Positions 12,138 through 23,559 of a stretch of DNA of 64,000 nucleotides are shown here, one piece after another. The notes beneath the pieces were generated by a model. That model saw only the letters and a program-made list of their open reading frames with translations. It was not told the origin of the DNA and ran no database searches. Where the stretch lies: the NCBI RefSeq assembly GCF_025766255.1, contig NW_026516707.1, positions 1-64,000 of the forward strand, written 5' to 3'. Position numbers and translations under genes: made by a program. Within the stretch, counting starts at the first letter, position 1; every line of letters begins with the position of its first letter. The DNA comes from Zychaea mexicana (Eukaryota > Mucoromycota > Mucoromycetes > Mucorales > Lichtheimiaceae).

Positions 12138-12194
12138 ACGCGTATAAATAAGGAAACGACGCGGCGACGATTTGAAAATGGTCGGAGGACGCGT
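12138..12194. promoter_or_regulatory. two MCB-type ACGCGT boxes upstream of CAF-1 p60
   Basis: Palindromic ACGCGT occurs at 12138-12143 and 12189-12194, about 100 and 150 nt upstream of the proposed start of the minus-strand CAF-1 gene. A related GACGCGGCG lies between them. In yeasts ACGCGT is the MluI cell-cycle box bound by MBF, which drives S-phase genes including histone chaperones. The motif also occurs about ten times elsewhere in the 64 kb, mostly inside genes, so the pairing and the position are the evidence, not mere presence. Confidence 0.5.
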
Positions 12195-12611
12195 CACAGC
12201 CGACACCAAATCGTGTATCTCGTCTTATAACAGTATCAGATTCTTTTTGAGCATCAGATCATCAACCTGCATGGTGTTTCTTTCATAGTGTTTAACACCC
12301 TCGCATTCTTCATAATAACTGGGCAGTAGTTGCAGTGGTCACTCATCCGAGATATTTTGTGTATGCGTGAGTATTATCGCCTATCTAACCGCGTTTAGCC
12401 AAATGTCTTAATGGCTATTAATATGTAAATGCGTTTTTTATGTGCAAGTATATACTTTTATTTTAATGCTTATCCACAGATACAAGCTGTTGTTTAAGGT
12501 AATATAGATAATAAATAGATGGTGGTAAAAACATAAGTTACTTTTACATATATAAAGAAAGAAAACACTTTAACAATTAAAAAAAATTCATCGTATTTCT
12601 CTTAGTCATAA

Positions 12612-15600
12612 TCATGCAAAGTTGCTGAAATCCGTCTTCAAGTGGATCGTGGGCTGTTTGGTATCTTCACTACGCTGCAATTCTTCTTGCCGTCGTTGCT
12701 TTTGCTGTTGTTGCTGCTGCTGTTGCTCTTGATTCGACATGACACTTTGTCGAACTGATGTTTCCAATCTGATACGGACATGATCAGGCAATTCTGAGAC
12801 GGTATCTTTGAACGCCAATGGCGTGCTAGTGGCCAATGTCAAAATCTGAGCCACAACTGTACGATGGACAGGCGTTGTTTCTGACGCAGACGGATCCATC
12901 AAGACAGTCAATGTCGGTAATACGATGCTTAGTAATAATGATCCTATAAGAAAGTTACATCAGTTTATACCTGGTTGTTTCTTTTACATGCTTATTCTCC
13001 ATGTCGTTATCCCGTGAATACACTTACGTTCTTTATCATCAGCAGCAGCTGTTGGCAGTGTTACCAATGTCTTGACATCTTCATTCAACAGCACCAACTG
13101 CTCGTCCGAAACACTGGATAGCTTTTGGAAGGAAAGCAAATGTTGAACAATGGTCGGTATCAGTGCACTCAACAGGGATTTGCCTAGTGATACGGAAGTA
13201 GGCGAATCGGATTTCTTTTCCGGCAACATGATCAGCATACGCATACACTGATGTGCTGTTAAGGCAACCTAAGTACACATTTATCTACTAGTCAGTAAAA
13301 CGATACAAAAAGTGTTGAAGAAAATACGTCCGATCGAATATATATGTACACCATACCTCTTTGTTTTCACTCTGCAAGGCATGTCTCATTATATCGACAA
13401 ACACGCCTCGGCCTTCGGTGTCATGGATGCTTGCCTCAGGGCAGCCCGTGATAATCAACACCGATGCTAGCAGTTTGTTCTTGAGCATATTTTCATTGAC
13501 TTGGGTTCCCCTAAAAAAGACAATTTTGGAAAGTTAGTAAGATTAATTACATTTGCATATAATGGCTACAATGTGACACTTACTCGTTAAAGAGGTTATC
13601 CAAGAGTGAATGCAGCATGGCACAAGTAACACGCGACAGAGTTCGCTTTTCGGCAGATTCAAGTGATGACTCAAGTTGGGGTAATGTCGACTTGAGCGAG
13701 ACAAGAACGCGTGGTGCTAACAATGTTTCCAATTTGCTATCTCGCAAAATTTCTAATAAAAAAGAGCATGGTTGGTTTCTCCGTTAAAGCTTCCATAGTT
13801 AAATGAAGAAAAGCATCCAGGATCATGGATTCTTCATTTGTCTTGGGTCCTGCACAAAAAACCCTCATTAAGTATGGTACCTGAGAAAATGTAAAAAGAA
13901 ATAGCCAATAAATCGATCTTGTAGCTCGCGGGAGCGATGTTTACAAGCATGCCTAGCTCATCTAAGCAAGGGCCCAATAAAATCGCGACTTGTTCTTGGT
14001 TTGCGCCTGCCAATCCTAAAGAATAGTCGGTTTATATCAAATCTCCCGATTTCAATCCTTTTCTCTCCATTGAATATTAAAGAAAAACTTACTAGATGAA
14101 GATCGTTTGGTGGTGGTCAGACTTGGTAACGTTTGCAGAAATACGTTGATCAATAAGCGTAAAACATAGTAAAGTTTAGCCGTTGAAGGGAATGCACCAG
14201 GCTCCAATGCTCGGTCAACATCCATATCATCACTTTCACCGTTGAGGTCATCACACAAGTATTGAGCGCCATAGTTATTGGTCAAGCGTTGGATAAGTTC
14301 AATAATGATGAGCTGAATGCGATAGCCTTCTGTCTGGATCAGTCTATCAAAGACATTCATCAATTCCAAAAAGATGGCTTTCGGTAAGAAGTGTTGTCCC
14401 GCCAAAGAGGGTTGAATGAATGTCCTAAGGGCTTTCAAGCAAATTGCCATTGTTGATACATCAGACCGGCCGCTGCTCGAGCTGGATATCCGTGACAAAC
14501 TTTCGATACAAAGACCAAACAGAACGCTAAACAGATTGGAGGGCTTGTCTAGTTCGGTTTGTTCAGCATCTGGGTTCTTGGCTAATGCATCCAGCATCGA
14601 AGGAGCACTGCTTTCGATCAAGCTGGCGACCGCTTCCATGATCTTGAGCCACGACTTGCGGTAGTACTGTATTCAAGAGGTTGTTGTTAGTCATGTAAAC
14701 GCAATACCCGACATCTTTTGTATATACGAGAAAAAAGAACGAAGACATACTGGTAGCACGACCTGCTTGGTCGCAGCCGAATACATTGACTCAATACCAC
14801 CGCTAGACGAAGTCTGGATACCTTCAGCGCTACTCGTCAGTGCGACGATATCTGACTCTAGCCGAATGCGAGCATAATCTTGAAGCGAGCGCAGCCATAA
14901 TGGACTCAATGCTGACAGATTGCTATCATTATGGCATTGTAATTATATCACTGTCAGCTTTCAAAGCCATGAATATATCTTTTAAAACGTTGAACGCTCT
15001 TACGGTTGAAGAATCTGTCGCAAATAATCTTGTCGGTGGCTAGACACCTGAAGCTCGGCCCAGGCATTCAAAACCGACAACTTCACCATGACTGAAGCAT
15101 GGGGACTCAGATCCTTGACTTCGCCCACTCCTGTCAATTCGCTCTCGCTCTTGACTTTATCCAAAGACGACACCAGTAGTTTCAATACTCTTCCGAGCTG
15201 ATATAAATCCTTGACAATACCACTACCAACATAGATGGCACATACACGGACAGCGGCACTAACAATTTCCGAAGATGAATCGGCCCCAAAAGCAGGTGTC
15301 AATGCAGCACCGATCTGAGCTGCATATTGCTCAAGCAGCAATGTTCCTTCCAAATCTGGATCAGCAGTGGCAGCAAATTTCTATATCATCCATTCGTTCA
15401 GTTATTTGGGCAACACGAGCGAACACAGATTTGCAACAGAAAACCCCTTCTTCTCTTACCTCGATCACCATCCTCAAAAGAGAAATACCCGCCAAACGAA
15501 GCTCATCGACATGAGCAGTGGCAGCAGTGAAAGAAAGTTTGATCAAATCAGGCACTCGGAACACCAAGTAATCACCAAAACCAGCTTGCTGGCGTCGTGC

Positions 15601-18600
15601 ACGCGCATAAATCAGGTCAAAGTGTTCTCGCGTGCCGCTGGAGGAGATCATCTCGATAGTCTTTTGCAAACATTGTAAAGCAAACAACTGCGTACGCCAA
15701 CGAGGCGGGATCTCGACATTGACTGTCAGTCTGGATGTCATACCCGATGCGTCTGCAACCGTTGTAGTGATATCCACTTGCCCTTCGTCACCAAATCCAG
15801 CGCCGTCATCATCCCCGAATCCGTCATCATCGAAATCATCCTCGTTGTCATTGAGGCCAGCTGGACCATCAAAGCTACCACCACGGCCGGGGTCCACCGG
15901 TGGATCCAATTCTGATGCTGCGCCTGCACCTGGCTTGGTCTTATCCGGTTTGTTTGTACCCGACATAATACGCTTGGTAATATTGACCCACACGGATGGT
16001 TCGTGCAATGCGGTTTCCTTGAGCCAGCTACGAATCACATTTTTGACGTCCGATAACCCTGGATCCGTGTCGAGCATCTTGAACAATTCGGTATCGAGGC
16101 CTGGCTGCGCAGCCTTGAACACAAGCTCGGCATCTCGCTGCACCAACTGGTACAGACAGGTGACAGCGGCCTTTTTTAGTGGCAAATGCAAGCTCACAAT
16201 CTGGCTCTGTAGGTATGGAACAAGTTCTTGGGTATTGAGATGCTGTGGCGCGAACATAAGAAAATGCTGAATACATCGGATGGCTTCCACATTAACGCGC
16301 TCGTCAGGCTCCAGCTTCAGTTCTTCGACCATGTTCAAGCAAAGTTCCCGGATCTTGAATGAGGCTTGCAGCTCAGGACCCAATGTGCCGATCAGTTCGT
16401 AGATAATCCGGCCAAACTCTTGGTATGCAGAGAAGCCAACGCTCATACCAGCATTGGAAACGGCAACAGATCCGCTACCAGGTTCGTGCGTCTCACTCAG
16501 GTACAATTTGGCGACCATGCCGAGGGTACTGTTGACATATGTAGAAAACATCAATCCAGCCGCACTGACGGTCATAGCAATCGCTTCAAGGGCCCAGGCA
16601 TGGACCACCGGGTGTGGATCGCTGCTCAAAGAGACAAGGATACCAAAGAGTGTTTTCAAATGTGGTGCAGCAGCCATGCCGCCGACATGAGTATAGATGT
16701 AGCCAATGGCGAGTGCACAGCCGGCACGGACATCCGGATCACGGTTGCTGACAACAAGATCAACAAGCTGTTGCATTTGTGCGGCGACAAAGGAACCGCC
16801 CAGGATCGCAGTGAGTCTTCCAATCGTTTCACTTGCAGCATTACGCAGATACGGGTCTGGATGCACAATTGCTTCCATCAAAATTTCTTGGACTAGTTGC
16901 GTGGCACGACCACTTGCAATGCCGTGTGTCGTTTTTTTGTTCGCTGAAGACATCATGTTCTTGAACGCACCCAGTAAAGCCACTGTCACATTGACCAGCA
17001 CTGCGGCGCGTTTGGGCGAATTCTTTTCCAATCTGGCATCCTTAACCACACTGGCGATATGTTCGAACGTTGATTCTTGTACGGGAGGAGGCTGGCTTGG
17101 AAACAAGGTGGCAAACAACTCAATGCTGGTATCGATATAGCCGGTAGATGGCGCAACGGGACGTGGCAAGACTAACGCTTCGCCCCCGTCAGCTGCCGTG
17201 GAAGCGAATGTGGTATAGATATAGATCGGATCCAGCTCTACCGAACCGATAATGGGTCGCTCTAGTAGTTCTTCGATGCGCTGGAAACGATCTTTGGTCA
17301 CCCATTCTTTGCTATGATTGCCAAGACTATCCCCGCCATCTTCCCCAAGATCATCCTCGTTCTCCATGGCAACATCAACCCTGTATCCTTGCATTTTGCT
17401 TGTAACGCCGTAACCATGGCCATCCGCAGAGCTCCATACGCTGACAAATTGACCCGGAACCGATGCGGTGACTTGCGCGTGAGCACCCGATGACGGATGG
17501 ACTTTATCAGATTCAATAAATACGTTCAGAGAGTTACGCAGCAAACTAGTCAGCGACGACTCGTACGTGGATAGGAGTGGTCGTATCGTGACAAAGCATT
17601 GGAAGATGCGTCGACGAAGCATATAATATTGATCAATCAGCTTGGTTTGATGTGGAACACATGGTGACATGGTAGTAGTCGAGAAAGTGTTGGGTGCAGT
17701 GGCAAGGAAAGCAAGTGTGTTGTTGAGAAGAGCTGCAATGCGTTTAGCAACATCGAGCGTGACAAGAGTGTTGCTGTTGTGCACAAGGAAGCTGTAGATA
17801 GAGCTGATGGCACACTCGCGAACATGGAACAAAAAGGACCACTCTGCTTCAGCGCGAATCGCATTGGCTTCCTTTCCCGTTGGCTTTGGCAGGGCACTTT
17901 TCCATAAGAGCAATAGTTGGGGCAAATGTAGCTTGACCAGGTTTGGACCGAGACACATCAAAGAACCAACAAGGATCCATGCTACTTGGCTTTGAATGCT
18001 GGCAATATGAGCCGACTTACTCGGGTTCTTTAGTAGTTGTGTGGCGAGTGACATGGCGCGTGCGCTCAGTTCAAAGGATGTGTAGATGGGTCGTGCTGGA
18101 AATACGCTCATGATTGCACCGAGGGTATATGCATAAGCAATCGTTCGACGTAGAAGCTCGGGGGTTGTGCTGGGGTTGGACATATTGGATAGATCCTTTT
18201 CGAGCGAGTTGAGTGCGCGCGGTAATAGGTACGGAAGGTTAGACGGGACGGAGTAGCATACGCATCGAATGCACCAAGCAGCTGCCGTTTGTACGGCGAA
18301 GCTCGGGTGAGTTAGCAGGACAAAAAGCGGATCGACCACAATATCCTGTCACATGAAAGACATTTAATAAGGGAGGGAAGACACATAAGCACATCCCCAC
18401 TTCTCATGTCTATACCTTAACAGCATTGGCACCACCACCAAGCTCGCACACAAGTGCTGATATCAAATTGGTTGCACAGATCAATGCATGTTTGTTGGGA
18501 GGCAACTGGTTGCGTTTCAACGGCGGCCAGCTCTTGACCCACTCTGCAACGAGATGCCGAATCGCCATCGCCTGGCCTTGTTCACTAAGCAGTCTTTTGC

Positions 18601-20209
18601 CGATTGTGCTGTGCAGCAAAAAGAATACCTGTGCACGCGCAAATGATCCGTCCGATGATGCAAGGCTTTGCTTTGTTCCATCCAGCAATTCCTTCAGGAT
18701 ATGGCGTGCAATCACAGCATAGTTGTTTTCGACAAATTCTGTGCCTAGCAGCACAAACAAAGTTGCGTAGGTCTCGATAATGCCGATCTTAAATTCGCGT
18801 GACACGTTCGGTCGGTTATAGTTTGTTGACAGCAAGTTCAGCATTTCATCCACGGTCATAAGCGTGCTGTTTGGCTGAATATCGGCAGCACCGCGAGCAT
18901 TGTTTGCTTCTTCGCCAGTCGTAGCGTGTTTGATGTTGGGTTTGTTTGGATCAGTTGTTGCAGTCGTCTGTGTGAAAGCGAGTAGCGTGGCACAAAGTGA
19001 TGATACGGCCCGACGAACTGGGAATGTGGAGCTTTCAAAGGCCTTGAGGAAGAGCTGCAGTAGGTTTTCGACGTCATGTTGTGTAAAGGTTTGTTTTGCG
19101 TGTTGGATGACAGCTTGCATGCACTAATTGTGTGTATCCAATAAGCCCTTTGCTTTAATCACTTTTTCTGTATTCCATATCATAACGCGGCACTAATAGC
19201 GTAATGAACCCTTCTTTTATTCCTTATTTCTTACCTGTGCACAAGCAACACGCATAACAAGTGCTTTGTCCACCAATCCGTGTTTAAGATGCTTTGTCAA
19301 CTCCTTTAATATTGGCTCCGTTGCTGCTTTTCCTGCACCCTTCAGCAATAACGTAAATGCATTGACAGCCTCTAATCGTAATAATAACGGATTCTATGGT
19401 ATGAAAATAACACCTTTTTAGTAACAGATTCAATCCATCTGGTATCCTCTCTTTACACTCTTACGTTGCTTGTTTTGATGACTTTGTTTAAGTGAGCAGC
19501 CGTTTCAGCGAATAGTGATAGCACCTGGAGATATAAGATCCAATTGGTCAGGACTCCATAGTAATTCTTGCTTTCTTATCCCGTGATTTCTGTAACGCAT
19601 ATAAGGAAAATTGGTTTTTTACCTTGCTTCCTGTGGCGCCCATAATAGCACCAGTCGTTGATACCGCCGCTCTAAAAATAATCATCAGCCATTTCTGCAT
19701 AAGCAAGACGATCCGATTATCCTCTCATTCGCTTCTTACATCCTTGCTTCCTTGTCTATATTCTTGCTCGCATTTATCAAACTATGCAGCGCAGTGACTG
19801 TATCGAACAGTTGGCGCGTCTCGCCTCGCGTATACAGTAATACAAAACATCGTCCAATTAGAAATCGGATAGGCCTCCGAGGTTTTGCCGTTGCAAGTGA
19901 AATGAGTCGAAGCAGCGTCTTTTCCAACTGAGGCTGTGTTCGTTTTAAGGTTTCCTACGGTAATTACACGGTAAATGTTATCATTGACGGAACCGAGGGG
20001 CGTTCAAAGTGTGCCACATGTTATTAAAGAGGAGTTGGTGTTTTGCGGAATGGAAAATAGCTTACGGGATCAATGGTCTTGCACTCGCGTTCGACCTGTG
20101 CAAGCCATTGTAGTAAGTAAAGCTCTTGCTTGTCCGAGCTCTCTGCGCTTTGTAATTTCTGTTCATCGAGAACAAAGACGTCCGAACTGGATTGCGTCGT
20201 CGATGTCAT
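12612..20209 (-). CDS. LAA1: HEAT-repeat AP-1 accessory protein, LAA1/HEATR5 family
   Basis: This is a very large HEAT-repeat protein (roughly 1,900-2,000 residues over about 14 exons) that in yeast and animals binds the clathrin adaptor AP-1 at trans-Golgi/endosomal membranes. The start at 20209 (MTSTTQSSSD...) opens a 48-codon exon ending at 20066. The next exon (19954-19740) continues in frame with LEKTLLRLISLATAKPRRPIRFLIGRC, the conserved N-terminus of the family. The main exon (about 18339-15396) contains HPSFAVQTAAAWCIRCVCYS, QVAWILVGSLMCLGPNLVKL and PQLLLLWKSALP, which correspond to the HEATR5 core, then many HEAT helices and an acidic Gly/Asp-rich insertion (about 15790-15930). The C-terminal exons (15353-12612) are HEAT-like, with a Gln tract (12690-12730). 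The stop is TGA at 12614-12612. The middle small exons are approximate. Confidence 0.88.
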
Positions 20210-20476
20210 ATTTTTTTGTTACGTTTCCTCTCCTTTTTTCTCGATGTGAAAATTAAGTAGAGGATCGGAACGGAAGTAAGTAAGGGCTTTCTTGTCTAAA
20301 AAGCGGGGCTGAGGGGCTTCTTTGCCCGCCGAACAGTGCGTTGAAGAGTACGTTACACACTCCGCATACGGAATTCATCATACTTCTGTGGGTCAAGTGA
20401 TGATGGATAAGATAGCTCGTTTATTTCCTACAAAGAATACAGAGATATAAAAATAGGGCATAATAATCTGCCCATC
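20210..20476. other. promoter region of LAA1 and 3' flank of the truncated transposase relative
   Basis: There is nothing coding here; the sequence carries the short leader of the minus-strand LAA1 gene. Confidence 0.4.
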
Positions 20477-20902
20477 CTAATACAGATAGCTCTTGCTGCG
20501 ACGGGTATCATTGGTATTAAAACGGCTACCGTTTGCACCAACACTATTAGCAAGAAAGTGTTCTTCAGTGCTAATAGCACGACGGATCCAACTTTGACAG
20601 GTAAACGCGGAGATGGTAACCGCAGCCGTGTTCATACATTCGGTAAATGTTTCCTCTGGGTACAAGGCCTGCGATCGACAAACTTGCGAAACTCTGCAAA
20701 GAAGCTTTCGAGAGGATTCATACGCGTTGGTGTCACCGAAATATGCTACTACCACGCTTGTTATACTCGTGCGAGCTGCTGGTGTTAATGACAATCTGGA
20801 TTTGAACACTAGCTGTACAAGTTTTGTCAAGCACTGGAAAGACGGCGGACCCGGTGGCGCTTTGACTGCTCCACACCATGTCTTACAGTTATTGCAGCAC
20901 AC
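20477..20902 (-). pseudogene. truncated relative of the transposase-derived gene at 22.1-23.6 kb
   Basis: This minus-strand frame (about 141 codons) aligns with the C-terminal third of the intact gene 1.2 kb upstream. Examples are APPGPPSFQCLTKLVQ against ATMGPSSINPLVKLVD, and ETFTECMNTAA followed by CQSWIRRAIST against ETFTERMEKAA followed by CQSCLRSIST. The whole helix-turn-helix half is missing. No catalytic acidic triad is seen. Similarity is moderate, so this is an old duplicate rather than a recent one. The frame could still be transcribed, but its lack of a proper N-terminus makes a remnant more likely. Confidence 0.65.
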
Positions 20903-21649
20903 ATAATAAAGTTTCTTTCCCGCTGCAAGCGAGGAACGCAGTAAGTGGGTTCATCCTTACTTACAGGACTGTTTTTGCTTCTCCTTTTCAGTAGCGGTAA
21001 CCAACAAAACCCTGATTATAAATGACGTTGCGATCATACGAAAGTCAAGCTTGTTCCCGATTCAGAAGCGGTCGCCTTTTTTTACTCTTGATTAGTTCGT
21101 GATACGTTGAAACTTGTAAACAGCGTGTTTTCCAGCATTGAACCTAATATCGAGAGATTTTGCCACGGTCGTCCTCTTGCCACGGTCGTCCTCTTGCCAC
21201 GGTGGAGGATTTGGTTTACGAGCGTTTCAGTCCTTCTCGGACATCCTCGATGTGCTCGCTTTGACCTCGTTTTTCTCCTATTTATTATGGCGCCATCGGT
21301 AGACCTTTATGCTCTTCTGGCTGTCGTCGTCTTTGACATACTTGACGAGATGCATCTGCTCCTTGAGGTCACTAGTTGCTGGAGTAGCTCTTTTTTTTTA
21401 ACTGGAGAGGTGCTACTAGATTTCGACCGATATTGATGTGGGCAGTATCACTAGCGTTGCTGTCGTTGCAACAGGGATCATCTCTTGTTGTCGGTATCTT
21501 TGGATGCTAATGTGGGAAAAAGAAAGTATAATCTTCAACTGGGCGCAATGTCCTTGATTTTTAAGGCACAAACAAAGACTGTCTGGCTTTTTTTGAGCTT
21601 CGCCCATTACGTATTTTTTTTAAAGCTGAAAAGCAAACACGTATGCTTG
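20903..21649. other. degenerate flank with a short 17-bp tandem duplication
   Basis: No gene is recognised. At about 21164-21200 a GCCACGGTCGTCCTCTT unit is repeated about 2.3 times in tandem. The rest could be the eroded N-terminal half of the truncated transposase relative, but I cannot align it. Confidence 0.4.
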
Positions 21650-21663
21650 TAAAATCGCTTTTT
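21650..21663. repeat. left target-site duplication of the SINE
   Basis: The 14-nt string TAAAATCGCTTTTT is present here and again at 21971-21984, immediately outside the SINE. Confidence 0.85.
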
Positions 21664-21970
21664 TTTTTTTTTGTAGGGGAAGCCCCCGATCGGGGTCCAG
21701 TTTATTAAAGTGTGCAATTATCAGTAACTGCCAATAACGTTAAAGATACATAGTGTACAGGATGAAGTGACTAAGACACACCGATGTGTTTTAACTACGG
21801 ACCAATCAAGAGCACCAGTGAGGACCATGCATATCTTGTCATAGCGATTTCCACGAAGTGACGACCCACATCAGGACAGCAGCGAGGACAACAAGCAGCC
21901 GGATTCGAACCGACAACCTCTTGGACAGAAGTTACCCGCCTTGAACGAGTCAACCAGGGCCTGCGCCCCA
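21664..21970 (-). mobile_element. tRNA-derived SINE, ~307 bp, minus orientation
   Basis: Read on the minus strand, the element starts with a tRNA-like head (about 21970-21895). It has a box A-like CTGGTTGACTCGTTCAAGGC and a perfect box B GGTTCGAATCC, the two internal RNA polymerase III promoter elements. The T-arm stem GTCGG/CCGGC is intact, but no acceptor stem forms, so it is not a tRNA gene. An unrelated body of about 210 nt follows, and the 3' end is an A-tract (plus-strand T run ending at 21672). It is flanked by a perfect 14-bp target duplication, the mark of LINE-driven target-primed insertion. The head resembles class II (Ser/Leu-like) tRNAs in the TTCAAGGCGGG segment. Confidence 0.88.
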
Positions 21971-21984
21971 TAAAATCGCTTTTT
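21971..21984. repeat. right target-site duplication of the SINE
   Basis: TAAAATCGCTTTTT, identical to 21650-21663. Confidence 0.85.
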
Positions 21985-22057
21985 ATTTAAAAAAGAAAGA
22001 AAGATAATATATAGTCAAGCGGGGAAATAACAGTAGCCGAATAGATACACTTTTGTG

Positions 22058-23559
22058 CTACCGTATAGAGCCATCAAAGCGATATTCATCGCTACCACCA
22101 GACAATTTCGCTTCATTGTTTATGGGTGTACTAATGGATCGGAGACACGATTGGCAGATATTCTTTGGTATGCATTGCGCGGCCTTTTCCATGCGTTCTG
22201 TAAATGTTTCGAGTTTTCCTAAAGGTCCACGATCGAGATATTTGCAAAACTCGGTAAAGAACTTGTCCAGAGGATTTGAGCACTCTGTAGATAAAAGTAA
22301 TGAGGATGATGATGGTACCCGCGACTCGTTTACAGCATGACTGGTAAAAACCGGTGTTGATGATGCCCCTGGTAGTTTTTCAAGGAGCTCTTGTTCTTGC
22401 GCCAAATCCGATGATACGATTATTTTCGTGAAGGGCGATTTTGTTTTAGTTACATGGTCTACAAGTTTTACTAATGGGTTGATGGACGATGGACCCATGG
22501 TTGCCTCGAAAGCATCTACTCCTCCGGTAGTAGAAATAGCGGCATACATAGTAAAGACTCGTTTCCATTGTTTTTTAGGAACGCAATACCCAGGTCGTCT
22601 GTTGCCTAGATGAGGTGTGTTCTTGCAAGCCACCTTGTACAGAATGTATGTCGCATTTCCAATAAAAACGTAGTCGTCAATGCTATCATTGATTTCTTGG
22701 CTATGGTGATCAATGGAACTCATCACAGAAGAGGAAAGGGAAGACAAGCCGACATCGTCAAAATCATCCACTTCTTTTTCGTCTCCACCCCGATCTTCTT
22801 CTTCGTCGACGAGTCTTTCCACGGTGAATGTCAAGTTATCGGCCATATAGTCTTGGAGTTTCTTCATTGACATCGGATGTAGCTGCGGAAATCGACTAAG
22901 GAGCTTTTCCTTGAGAGTGACGATCGTATGCGTTCTGTCCGTGTCAATTTGATCGCGGAGAAAAGCCGCTTGCTCGGTATCCAGCGTCGCCTTTATCCGC
23001 CGTAGTTTTTTCAGAGGACCACACGGCCTGTAACCTTGAAATTCATTCAGTAACTCATAGGCATAGCTACTGCTGATACCGAGAGAATCAGAAACGTCGT
23101 GGACAGATTTACCACGGTTGATCACCTGGTCGGCAAGTACTCCTTGAAGTTGCTCTTTGGTTGCTGTTGTTGCTGCTATTTTTGCGATAGCTTTTCATCA
23201 TTATAAGTCGGTAATTCTTTTTACATATGTCACATCCAAACCGCTGCTTCTGTTCCCCTTCTACGCGAATACTTACCATCGTCTTCAGTGTCACTGCCTG
23301 TTCCTTTATACGCCATAGCGTACTTTCTTTTGGATGAGACAGATCCCGCTAGTTCCATTTCACCTTTGATATGGCTATTAATACCACCACCAGCATAATT
23401 ACCAGCAGTGGTAGCCACCGTCGTCGTTGTACCCGTCATTGCTGTTGCTGTTGTTGTTGTGTTGTTGTTGTTTAGGTGAGAAAGAAGTGAAAAAAACCAA
23501 CTTGCGCCCCCACATGCATGAAACTTGAAAACATTTGTTGCACCTTCCAAATCCAGCAT
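22058..23559 (-). CDS. transposase-derived protein with lost DDE triad, candidate domesticated gene
   Basis: There are two exons, 23559-23277 and 23175-22058, with a 101-nt intron that restores frame and gives 466 residues without interruption. The first ~100 residues are Asn/Thr-rich and not transposase-like. Residues ~103-210 form the paired-like helix-turn-helix DNA-binding region of IS630/Tc1 transposases (QVINRGKSVHDVSDSLGISS, then TLKEKLLSRFPQLHPMSMKKL). The RNase H-fold core follows. The position of the first catalytic Asp-Glu reads YVFIGNATY (residues ~265-273, GN instead of DE), the second DN position reads KIIVSSDLAQ (~345), and the third, normally NPIE, reads SNPLDKFF (~395). An acidic linker (residues ~217-260) lies between the two halves. 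An intact spliced frame with all catalytic positions changed fits exaptation as a DNA-binding protein. Expression and orthology are not shown by sequence alone. Confidence 0.7.

Noticed and set aside
15632..16896. Plus-strand frames of up to 212 codons opposite LAA1
   Set aside because: They are shadows of the long HEAT-repeat exon on the minus strand.
21890..21970. A tRNA gene on the minus strand (box B GGTTCGAATCC)
   Set aside because: No acceptor stem pairs across the ends; the sequence continues into a body and A-tail with target duplications, so it is a SINE head.
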